Positions 1 through 9,575 of a stretch of 24,931 nt of DNA are shown here, in pieces. Where the stretch lies: assembly GCA_029747585.1 (NCBI GenBank), contig JAPEVF010000674.1:1-24931 (forward strand). The letters are read 5' to 3'. The notes under the pieces were generated by a model. That model worked only from the letters and a program-made list of their open reading frames with translations, did no database searches and had not been told where the DNA came from. The DNA comes from Pleurotus djamor (taxonomy: Eukaryota; Basidiomycota; Agaricomycetes; Agaricales; Pleurotaceae). Both the position numbers and the translations under genes were made by a program. Position 1 is the first letter of the stretch. Every line of letters begins with the position of its first letter.

Positions 1-1039
1 AACAAGTCCGGGCATTTTGAGTCTGGCTCGAATGCACTGCATTGCTTGACTCTTGTGTTTCATGTTGCGTCTGCCTTGTCTTCTGCAGCGTGTTCATGAG
101 AAATCCAAGTGGACCGGGTCTTCCCAGGATATAGGAGGAGTAGAATAGGAGATTGTAACTTGGTGCAACTACTTTGTGAATGGAGAAGATGAAAAGAAAA
201 GAGTAGAGAAAATTCAAGTAGCCAGGAAACAGTAAATAATTAAATGAGACTATAGACTAAGTGGATCAAGACAGAATAGACTTTACTAGCTAAGAGAAAA
301 GTGGTACGGCTGATTAGGTAGAGTCCTGAAGTGTGGTAGTAGGAAAAATAGGTGGGGTGACAGAGGTAGAGGAATGCATAAAAGAAATAGAAAATATACA
401 AATTCATGTTCATATCCCAAGATTCAATTTTGGGGTATGACATCGAATCAGACTTGGGTGAGTAATTTTGCCAGATGATTCTCGCGTTCAAGGTAGCTAA
501 CAACAAGTTCGTGTATAGCTTCGAAATCATCATTTCCGGGATGACGTACATCAGGAAAAACTTATTTTGGCAAAATCCAACTTAAGTCCTTAAAATCTTT
601 GGTAATAATGTATAGAAATTTGAAAGAATACCAGAGCATATAGAGCAAAAATAATCGTCAAAGTCTATCAAAAGTTTGATTCCAACCAAATTGATTTCTT
701 TTATTTGCTTTCATAGTCTTCCAAAGAACAAGACTACCCCAATACTTTTTGTCAAAATTCTTTTCCCACCTTCCACTAGCTTTAGCCAAAGTATACTTTG
801 ATAATGTGGACTTTGGTTAGCTTTATTAGCTTTCATACTTGGTATTTGTTTGTATGTATACTTTTGAGCGCTCTCAGAGGCTTTCACAGCTTTCACAGTG
901 ACTATTTGTTTGTATCATTGCTTTTGGGAGCTTTCACAAGCTTTCACAGCTTTTATGGCTTTTCTAGCATGCTACTTTGTGTATCACTTTATTTTTGAGG
1001 TACCATTAATTTGTACGGTAGTCCCAGACCCAGCCTTAG
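1..1039. other. AT-rich non-coding stretch with GCTTT-rich repeats
   Basis: No convincing gene is seen here. The short open frames at 240-551 and 711-998 have biased, non-protein-like composition and no splice context. The stretch is A/T-rich. From about 700 onward it is full of GCTTT and CTTTCACAG words and holds a 14-bp perfect palindrome at 787-800. This could be the subterminal part of the neighbouring Plavaka-type element, but no matching right end is in the window, so that is only an inference. Confidence 0.5.
843..955. repeat. Imperfect direct repeat, two units of 60 bp
   Basis: Two copies begin at 843 and 903, each with TATTTGTTTGTAT followed by a CTTTTG block and then paired CTTTCACAG words. 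The second copy has diverged and is truncated near 955. Additional GCTTT words lie on both sides. Clustered short repeats of this kind are common just inside the ends of CACTA-like DNA transposons. Here that role is unproven. Confidence 0.6.
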
Positions 1040-1207
1040 AGTAGCATTGACCAGCCATTAAAGGAAGATGATCACCGTGCTAGCGATGTACTAGGGCCTC
1101 ATCATCCACTTAGGTTGCGTTCTCATACTCGTCAGGCTCAACAATCCGCTCCAGGGACTGTGGGTCAGCATTGCGGAGGCCGCAACCGTGGAGAAGACCT
1201 CTGGTAA
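1040..1207 (+). other. Possible 3' exon remnant of an unrecognised gene
   Basis: A 56-codon open stretch ends in TAA at 1205-1207. It has protein-like composition: rich in Arg, His, Gln and Gly, with an RLRSHTRQAQQ stretch. An AG acceptor-like site lies near its left end. There is no start codon, no recognisable domain and no upstream exon, so it may be the last exon of a decayed gene or chance. It converges on the Plavaka transposase gene. Confidence 0.2.
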
Positions 1208-1422
1208 ATAATCAAAGGACCCATGTTGGCTCTGGATTACAACACCCCAATGTGTTTCTACAGACTAGATCCTTGTGCCCGACAGACGGAAAGGTCCAAG
1301 ACCTCGTTCCCCCTGCCGTCCAGTGAAAGAAACCACTGTTACTCGGACTCCAGTTTTATCAACCTAGCAAGTTTCGTCAAACCCAAGCTTCGGAAAAAAT
1401 CCACTAAAAGAGACAAACCGTT

Positions 1423-4400
1423 TTAATAGATCGTCTGAAACGCATACAGGCTGCTGAAATTATTGACGACAAATGGGCCTGGATGATCCAATACATTATC
1501 CGAGGTGACGCATTGAAGATCTGACCATTGCTTGTCCCCCCATTTTGGTGCCAGCATGCAAGTTTGCCGGATATTCTCAATAGGTATGATCTCCCCCTTG
1601 GGCAGGGGCTTTACTGTGTAGAATAAACTGCAAGGGTGAGTAGCAGGTGACCGTTGATACCACTCAACGTAGGCCATGGCTTTTCTGGGCCATACCAAGG
1701 GAAGAGGGTATACGCGTCCGGCAAATGAGATTTCATTGGGGAGACGGAAGATAACCTTGACTCGTCCGATTTTTGTTCCTTCCAGACCTGTTGACTGGCC
1801 GTCACCGTCAGTAATCACAACCACCGTGTCGTAGGGACCACCAGGGATTGCCTTAACCTGGTCCTTCAAGTGGTCTTCCGTATCGTCATCTGCTAAACTC
1901 TCTCTCAGTAGCTTGTAGGAATTCCATACCTCCAGCTTCTCGAAGGGAAGAATCATATCGGCCATGAGAGATTTCTTGGTCCGAGCTTCTACTGGGGCAA
2001 TGACGTTGGAAAATTCTTTCAAAGATGAGATGAAATACTTAGCGTCGTGACGAGCCTCGATATCCGCCAGCGATTTGATACCATGGGGCACCTTGGTCAT
2101 GGCGATTCTGGGTCGTCCAGTATTAGATACGCTGGGGCCAACCTGAGACGCTGCAGCCCGAAGAGTTTTGAGACGAACAGAGAAGTCCTGCATTTTCTCA
2201 TGGCGAGAAAGCCAACGGATCATTTGGGGTAGTTCGTCCTTCTTGTTCGTTGCTCGCCAAGCGTCTTTTGCAAAGTCGATATGGAGTCGTTCAAACATTT
2301 CTGTATTATAGTTGTCAGTAGACCCAAATAAGCGAATGGACTCAACGTAATGGAGCATGGCATGGAACTTGGGAATATTGAAGTGNTCCCTTGCTTTCAT
2401 CTGGATGAAGATTTCNCGATTCTCATGAAATCCTCGGATAGCGTCCTGTAAGTAACCAAGGGTATCATCATCGTGAGTCTTATACTGAGCAAGATAGATA
2501 AAATCGAGAAGGTGCCTAGCAGCCGCAATCGCCTCCCTCGGTAACGATTCACCGCAGCAGGCNAGCAAAATCTTCGCAATTTGCTTGTGTTCTGGTCCGG
2601 TTACCTGNGATAAATTCGATATACCCTTCTTGAAATGCCGGACGCCATANGTNGGAGGCAGTCGCTGCACNCGTTGGTCAAACTCCTCCTTGCTCATACC
2701 TTGCTGACACCATTGGACCAGGGTCTTGAGTACGCCCTGATAGAGCTGGTGAAGAACGTCAGGTGTAAGGGACAGATGAATGTCAGTATAGGGAAATCCC
2801 TTCCAAAAAGGATNGGTTACTCCTCCTGCTACATCTTTTTCAAGACAGTAGTCATGAAACTTGGAGGGAGTAGACGTCTTTTTCAGAGCGTCACTAATNA
2901 TCCCAGANGTCCATTGNGGTGTCCGAGCCGTTTTTTGCTGAAGGTCCTGCAGCTGTTTAGCATTGCAACGGCATTTGGGACACGTACCGTATTTTGAGCA
3001 GGCGACTAAACATTGCTCTGGGTAGTCAGCGACGTAGGAGGAGATGATGGGAAATACACGCCGAATGTTTCCCTTGGCATCGGTCAAGTCAACACCAGAG
3101 GTCCCAGCGGTTTTCAAGGACTCTAGTATAATGCTGACTGACCGATGGAAAAGTCGCTGTGTTCGTGTTTTGACCAGCTTGTCAGTCAGATCTGCCTTGT
3201 CTAGTTTATCAGCGGAAAGATACCCAAGAAGGACGCAAGCGTGACGCGAAGGCTTGCGCCGAATAGCCTTTGGAATGTTACCGATGGTCAAATAAATGGG
3301 GTACGCAACCTTGCTGCCTGAAAACTGGCTGAGTTGAGTTTTATCGGACGCAATGATGACTGGGCAAATCGTGGCGGAGTTCCCAAGAATGTCCTGGAAA
3401 AACAAGTTCAAAGTAAGGCAGAGAAATAATAATACGCAAACGACTTGCCTGCAAATGGTTCCACCAATCACCGTCCCACATTTCAGAGTATATTCTCTTT
3501 TTGACGGTTTTACTTTGGTACACCTTTCGTGGGGCGAAGACCAGATCATCCACCAAAGACGGATCGCTCCAGAGGCTTCGGATAACCTCTACCGGATCAC
3601 GATAGTGTATCGAAAACGATTCTTGCGGGTTATCCTCAAACGCCAGAGTTTGACTCTTCCAGTTGTCTCGGCTAGCTTGTAAGCTGTCAACTAACTGGTG
3701 AATCTCACGCACATTTTTGTAGGAAAGACCCAGTTTCTCTACGACACCTGGAATTTCCAAAAAGCGATTGAAAGAGTTATGACCCGGGTCTTCTGTAATA
3801 AACCAGTCAGCGATTTTCCACTCGAGTTCAGAGGAAAACGGCAGAAAAGGATTGGGCGGACTGTGGTCCAAAGCGTCAGAGACGGAGCCAAACAACCTCT
3901 CCCATTTTTCACGAATAAGCTTGTCCACCTTGACTACTGGAGCGTGCTTCTTGTTGACAAAAATATACCTGGAGTCATCATCATCATCGAGCGTTCTCTG
4001 AGAGTTCTCAGCATCCCTCTGGATAGGCGGTAAATTCTGGATAAATTGAGGGTCAGTCACTGGTAAAACGCCGGGAGGAAGAGTAGAAAAGATCTCATCC
4101 TCCAGTTCTTCCAAGGGATTTGGAATGGGTAGTTGAATTGGGTCTTCCCATAGTAAGAGTTCGGGTTCGCAGTGATTGTCATAAGCCTTGTCCTCGACAT
4201 CCTCATCGTACGAAGCGCCTGAGACGGATGCCGCACTAGTAGAGGGAGCAAAAGGAGGTGGGTAGATGTCGAAGCCAATGACGTAGTCCTCTGCGGAAGC
4301 AGGATCTGTCATTTTCCCCTTGGCTTTGCTGTTTGACCTTTCGAACCGAATTTCTAACTCTCTCTTCCACCAAGTACAGGCTTTGGAACGCGAGATATGA

Positions 4401-4622
4401 TCGTATGTCCCTTTGGACGTCTGGAAGCTCTAGTGCTCAGTCAGCTTCCGAACATCAACCAGTAAAGTGGCCAACCTTTTGGCAGGCGTAGCAAATCAAC
4501 GGATTGCATTCGGATTGCTCCGCTAGGGCGAAGGTCACTTTTTTGGAGGGCTTTGACTTTTTGTTTTTCTTTCGATTATCATCTTGAGACGTGACGGAGT
4601 CGCTTCGATTCCTTTTGGGCAT
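1423..4622 (-). CDS. Plavaka-family transposase
   Basis: Likely cut-and-paste DNA transposase of the Plavaka family (CACTA-related, common in mushrooms). Exons on the minus strand: 4622-4460, 4410-3449, 3393-1423. Phases agree and give 1031 codons. Residues 44-66 form a C-x2-C-x11-H-x6-C zinc finger split by intron 1, followed by TWWKRE. Family landmarks I recognise are SDKTQLSQFSG (about 391), a CPKC ribbon (about 513), TPDVLHQLYQG (about 585) and NTEMFERLHIDFAKDAW (about 738), with acidic residues that are candidates for the active site. No internal stop or frameshift is seen. Eleven 'n' bases between 2386 and 2917 act as substitutions and keep the frame. Intron 2 (3448-3394) has a GC donor. 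The ATG at 4622 was chosen because it precedes the Lys-rich stretch and zinc finger. The protease gene lies 172 bp upstream on the same strand. Confidence 0.88.
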
Positions 4623-4794
4623 TAAAGGGATATTGGGAAACAGTGGAAAGGGTGTAATCGGACAAGGAAGAGATGGGAATAGAGACCAGAACCTCACAAC
4701 TCGATCAATTGTCCAATTAGCTTCTCACTTCAACAAATGGGGTGTGGTTCAAATGTTTGAGATGGATTTCTAATAAATATCTAATATCTTGTAT

Positions 4795-6882
4795 CTAAGC
4801 CCCAGGTAGGCCGGGTAACATCATCTGGGAGTATGGGCGGTAAACAGGGAAAGATCTAAGAAATTCCGGTACATGTTTCCAGTCCCCTGCCTTCAGCTTT
4901 GGAGCCTCCATCCACAACCTAAGCCTGGCGGTAGTCAGTGAGATCCACAATTTCCCAAGCATCAACTCTTTAGGCAGCCCAGTGTGGTTGACCGTGAATC
5001 CTGACGTTAAATGACGCACGAACATGACTACATAGAGCCCACAGTCATAGTCATTCCCTTGAATGGGTGCCTACCAAGGTCAAATGGTCAACGAAGAAGA
5101 GGAGGATCAAGCGAATAAATGCGACTTTACATTCATTACTGGAGCTTCTACCTTCCATGAAGCGCGTTTAGACAACCCTCGACCCAGAGAAAACTTATCT
5201 TCTAAGAGCTTTACCCAACGTTTCGTTAGCTAAAGGCTGTTAGATAGGAAGCTTAGGAATCCAAAATGTTAAATCGACTTACTCGTATTTCCTTGTCATA
5301 GCATCGATTCTCCCTGTGTGTTGGAACCCACTGTTTGGCGTTCTTGGCGTTTGATGGAGGCGGAGGTGGATTAATGAAAGAATCGTAAACCTGGATGACG
5401 TGGTCTTTGATATTAACGTACGATAGTATCCAATGAGAGTGGTCAACATTGATGGGCATGAGTATTCGCTGGATTTTTGAAATCGCCTGGGTATGGAAGA
5501 CCTTAAATTCGGAGGTGAGCAACTACCGACTACCCACAGACCATAGGGCAAGTGCTTACCTGACTGTTCAAAGACAGCTCTTCAAGGTTAGGAATATGCC
5601 GCAAGGTCGACCAAAATAACGGTGAGCAGAACAAAACTTCCGCCTCGTCACCGAGAATTACGTGGTGGCTGCCTTTGATGTTGCCTAAGGTAATGTTTGA
5701 GTCAATGAGGAGACGAATGCATGAAGCCGACTCACCAGAGAAATAATTTATGATGTTATCATCAACCCATTGTCCAGGAATTAGAGTGTCTAACGACTTC
5801 TTGGTGAGAATATCGATTCGGTAGTTTGACGGTGCCGGTGTGATAACCTAGGTGTTCCGTTAAGCATGAGTGTATGTTATTATAAGAAGGTCATTTAGCT
5901 TACCGCTTTCGAGAGAAGATTTAACAACCCCGACGGTCGTCCAAGCCAATGTGCCAGAGGGGCAACAATGTCATGGAGAGCCCAGCGAATGGCAAGGCGC
6001 TCCTGCTGGATGATATTGAGGGAGCTTAGGTGGTACGAGATGTACATGCTAGGCATGCCTTTTGCGAGAGCGGTCAATCGCTCGCCAAATCGCTCGCTTT
6101 CGTTGAATGCGTTTCGAAGCGTGGCCAGGTTGGAGTCAAGGGTACGATGGTAGTCGTTAAACAACTGTTCCGCAGTTAAGCCCGCGGCCCGCTCATCAGA
6201 ATGGGCTGAGACCGCGTCTTCCGAGGCCGAGAGTAAGGAAGGGAGGTCGCGCAAATCGTATACGCTCTTCCAGTGTTGTATGTCTCGAACCAACGTTTCG
6301 GCGTATTCGAGAACCCAAAATGGAACGGGGACCGTAATTGATGGGGTCTTGGTATCGGTGGGAAGTACCAACAGCCGCTCCGGGAGCCGGATCGTGTTGG
6401 AAATAGGCAGAGGGAGATGGAGGGAATGAGACGCGTCATCCGATGCTGACGGCGCAGTTGACGGAACAGAGTTAATGGAAATCGAAGAGGAAGATGGCGT
6501 CGAACCAAAATGAGTTGGATCCCATGGCGAAGGGAACCGGTTGCCAGTCCCAGTGAGAAGGGGACTCTCCGGAGCGGGAGACGTAGGCCTAACGCCAAAG
6601 GAAACTGATGAACAGGGAAAAGAATGATCCGAAACTTCACAACAACGCACCGACTCGATATCCTCTGCCTTCTCCGCCCTATTCCCGATGAACTTGACGA
6701 GACCCCACTCCTAACAACCTGTGGAATGGGCGCACTGACCGGGCTAACGGATCTGTGTTGGATAAATCATGAACTTAGCAAGGAGAGGAGCCAATGCCAG
6801 CACAAAATAAGTACCTCACACGCTTGAGTGTCCGTTTTGAGCCTTTTGTCTTCGCAAGGCCTGTGAAAGAATGCGAGGACAT
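4795..6882 (-). CDS. Ulp1/C48-type SUMO-protease-like cysteine peptidase of the transposon
   Basis: Predicted Ulp1-family (C48) cysteine protease; known members cut SUMO or related conjugates, but the substrate here is unknown. Minus-strand exons: 6882-6820, 6710-5904, 5847-5736, 5684-5560, 5522-5283, 5229-5152, 5070-4795. All phases agree and give 566 residues. The peptidase core is C-terminal (about 300-510): GQWVDDNIINYF at its start, catalytic His399 in DHSHWIL, Asp416 in VYDSF, Gln479 and Cys485 in QGNDYDCGLYV. The tetrad is therefore complete. The first 290 residues are Ser/Pro-rich, then helical, and match no domain I know. Such proteases travel with several fungal and plant transposon families, which fits the Plavaka transposase just downstream. 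The first exon and its 109-nt intron are the least certain part. The 37-nt intron 5559-5523 is unusually short. Confidence 0.8.
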
Positions 6883-7402
6883 CTGATCAAGGAGGCACTG
6901 AAAAAAACGAGCCGGAAGCCGGACGTTCACTGGTTATTTTACGCGCTTATTTGAGCGCCGGGTTCCCCAGCCAAAAGGGTGTTGGCACGCGTCCCGGGGG
7001 CCAAAACAGGGTCCAATTTTCCCACTGTCGACGACACCGCGTAACTGGCTTCCAAGGACGTTTCCCACGACGTCCAATCACCTCCAACATCGTCCAACAT
7101 CGTTAGCAACACTGGAAATTTAGTGTCACCACTCATTGGGGAGATGAGGATGAGCTCCCTTTCAAGGTCTCCAGCATCAAGGGAAAAATCCAACATCACC
7201 AATTATCTGGAATCTCAGTGGGTTCTATCACTTTGATGCCGTCAATGTTGGCTTCGAATGCCCTCCATATCGATGGATAGGTCTGTCACCACCAGTCCTC
7301 GAGGCCACACCTCACGGTTTCAGAATCGATGATGTGGGAACGGCCCAGAAGCGGCTAGGACTTGTATTTAAACCCAGCCAAGCAGTGGCAATCATCATCA
7401 AA
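6883..7402. promoter_or_regulatory. Divergent intergenic region between the protease gene and the coiled-coil gene
   Basis: This 520-bp stretch separates two head-to-head genes and should carry both promoters. A short cluster of CGTCCAA and CTCCAACATCGT words lies at about 7070-7102. The only sharp promoter-like signal is a TATTTAAA box for the plus-strand gene. The minus-strand open frame at 6939-7202 lacks splice partners or known motifs, so I do not call it. Confidence 0.5.
7365..7372 (+). promoter_or_regulatory. TATA-like box (TATTTAAA)
   Basis: TATTTAAA lies 31-38 bp before the ATG at 7403. If used, transcription would start close to the ATG and give a very short leader. The position supports 7403 as the start rather than the upstream GTG of the same open frame. 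Confidence 0.4.
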
Positions 7403-9081
7403 ATGTCTCCTTCACCCCAACTTGATGGTCCCCAACCTACTGCTTCCACCGCCGTCTCCCCTGCCTCATTCACCATGAGCGAATTAGTCGTCACTGCATC
7501 TCTTCCCGACGAGAAACCAGAGGATGGGCAGACGACTGTCGCTTCCTTCATCCCTGACGATGACTCCGGCGCCCCCCCTTCCCCAACTATGGTCACCGCC
7601 TTCGAACTGGCCACAATCGGTGCTGCTGGCAGCGATCCTCAAGATCTCCCTCCCGATGCTTGGGAGACTGGGGAACGCCTTGCTGACCTCAACGTTGAGC
7701 TGCTGGAGGAATTGGAAGGTGGAACTGGTGACGACGGCCTACCGCCCCTTGGCCTACGCAAGTTCGTGGGCACTCTGGATTATCCAGACAAACTCTTTCA
7801 AGGGGGGCCTCCCTCTTCCACAGCCACTCAAACCGCCTCTGCTGAAACGGTTCCATCCGCCTCTTCCGCGATCCCGTCTGAACCCACCTCTGGTGAAATG
7901 ACTCCACCCGCCTCTTTTGTAACGACGCCACCCGCCTCTGCTGTCACAACGCAACCTGCCTCTGCTGTCACGACGCAACCTGCCTCTACTGTAACGACTC
8001 GGCCTCCCTCTTCCACAGCGACTCAGCACCCCTTGTCGTCCCCTCCGTCGTCGTCAACGTCGTCATCGTCTGACGATGATGACGATGACGATGATGACGA
8101 GCGTAGCTCTCCTCTGGTTTCCCCAACGGAGCCATCCACCAGCCCTCAAACGTCGCTGTCACCGAACAGCTCTCACCAACCTCTCTCACCCCCTGCCGCA
8201 CCCCACTTCGAAGTCGTCCAACCTCGGTCGTTTAGTGACCCTGGGAGGGCATTCATATCGCATTCCTTGGAACCTGTTCAGGCCGGCCCTCCCAGCAATG
8301 CGACTTTGATTAATGCCCTGCCAATTAGTGTTGGACCTCCCTCATCGTTATCGCTGTCGGTGGTCCCTAACGTCACCCGGTCATTGCCTGCGAGGCTTAG
8401 TGCCATGCGGATCAGTGCTGAGAACGCCGTGGGGAACGTAGTGGGGAATACTAACAGCGTAGCAGTACGAGGCAGCGCCGACCAAAGTAAGTTTTTTTTC
8501 TACTGTGATGTTTATTGGTTCTCAGACGTTTTTCTAGTTGGCAAATTGCTGGTCACATGTAACGCCAGTATCTACGGGGTCCTCAAGACGATGCTATTGA
8601 TGCGAAACGAACGGAAGACCGATCGAGAGTTGGCACAAGTGAAGGCCATGGAGGAGAGGGAGGAGAAGGCGAAGGCGCTAGAACGAGCCGAGCGGGAGAA
8701 GGAGGAAGCACGACTTGAGAGGGAGAGGGACAAGGAGGAGGCTAGACGTGAGAGGGAGAAGGATAAGGAAGAGGCTAGACGTGAGAAGGAGAGGGACAGG
8801 AAAGAGGCCAAGGCGGAGAGGGAGGTGATGCTTGCTGAGCAAAAAAAGATGCGCATCGCCATTGAGCACCTGAGTACGTCCACATTTTCTCATTCTCTCG
8901 GCTTCACTGATTCAAACTGTCCTCAGATGACAACAATGCGGCCATTCAGAAGTCGCTGGACACCAACACCGCCATGGCTCAGCAAGCGACGAAGACGATG
9001 GAAGAAGCCCTCAAGCAGAATCAAGAATTCTTGCAACGACTGCTCTCATCCTCGCCTTTTTTTTCCTCACAGGCCAACTAG
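7403..9081 (+). CDS. Acidic, low-complexity protein with charged coiled coil, function unknown
   Basis: Not recognised. Exons 7403-8486, 8538-8873 and 8927-9081 join in phase to 524 residues. The N-terminal half is Pro/Ser/Thr-rich, with four degenerate PASAVTTQ-like 8-residue repeats (about 168-205) and a run of nine Asp after a Ser run (about 224-232). Residues about 385-462 are a strongly charged helix made of RERDKEEARRE-type repeats, almost surely a coiled coil. The C-terminal exon is another helix (QKSLDTNTAMAQQATKTMEE) ending in TAG at 9079-9081. The start ATG follows AAA and a TATA-like box. No catalytic motif, signal peptide or membrane segment is visible. It is head-to-head with the Ulp1 gene and co-oriented with the gene at 9576, so it may be an accessory (scaffold or DNA-binding partner) gene of the outer element. 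That role is inference. Confidence 0.68.
7905..8005 (+). repeat. 24-bp coding minisatellite
   Basis: About four degenerate 24-bp units encode PPASFVTT, PPASAVTT, QPASAVTT and QPASTVTT inside the coiled-coil gene. The period is a multiple of three, so copy-number change would keep the frame. Confidence 0.65.
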
Positions 9082-9575
9082 CCTCTTGGACCCATGTCTT
9101 GTGAGTGCTAGGTACCTGGTCGTCTTCCTCCCGTCTCGCCTACATCATCTACATGCTGCATCGTCTACGTTTTTTTTNCGTCTCGCTTTTTTTTTTGTTC
9201 ATCATTGTTTTTACCATTGCCGCCGCTCTACCCCCATCACCCCCCGTCACCCGCCGCCGCCATCATATGTACTATCAATACTCCCCCACTGAATGTTTTA
9301 CTTTTACGTTTTACTTTTTTACGATCAATAACGCCACCCATGTTTTGTTTTTACTCGTGTGCTTGTTTCTTTACTTTTACTTGTCGTATACAGATCACCA
9401 ATATACACGCTATGGTGATCCTCCTAAGACGTTTGTGAGGGAATTGAATCNAACCAAGTTGACTCGATGCCTGACCAGCACTGCCACTTCACATGGGCAA
9501 AATCGCGTGGAGTCGGTGCCTAGCCGAAAATAACATTTCTTTGAACCACTCCCCCGCGTCCTCATCCTTGTCATC
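9082..9575. other. Intergenic region, T-rich and pyrimidine-rich
   Basis: This lies between two co-oriented genes. It holds long T runs (for example 9170-9177 and 9186-9195), a CCCCCATCACC/CCGCCGCCGCC pyrimidine patch near 9230-9265 and two ambiguous bases (9178, 9451). The overlapping open frames here are hydrophobic, low-complexity and lack splice logic. It probably holds the 3' end of the upstream gene and the promoter of the next one, but I see no clear poly(A) signal or TATA box. Confidence 0.45.

Noticed and set aside
240..551. Minus-strand 103-codon open frame
   Set aside because: AT-rich, aromatic-rich composition, no neighbours in phase and no family resemblance.
6939..7202. Minus-strand open frame upstream of the protease gene
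   Set aside because: It does not join the protease in phase and lies in the divergent promoter region. The short exon at 6820-6882 fits better.
8572..8883. Minus-strand Ser/Leu-rich open frames
   Set aside because: Antisense shadow of the charged coiled-coil codons (AGG/GAG repeats).
7334..9292. One continuous 652-codon open frame
   Set aside because: It begins at GTG and runs through two introns. The ATG at 7403 and splicing at 8487-8537 and 8874-8926 give better protein sequence and a proper stop at 9081.
9105..9533. Hydrophobic open frame between the two outer plus-strand genes
   Set aside because: T-rich low-complexity DNA with ambiguous bases, no splice logic and no motif.
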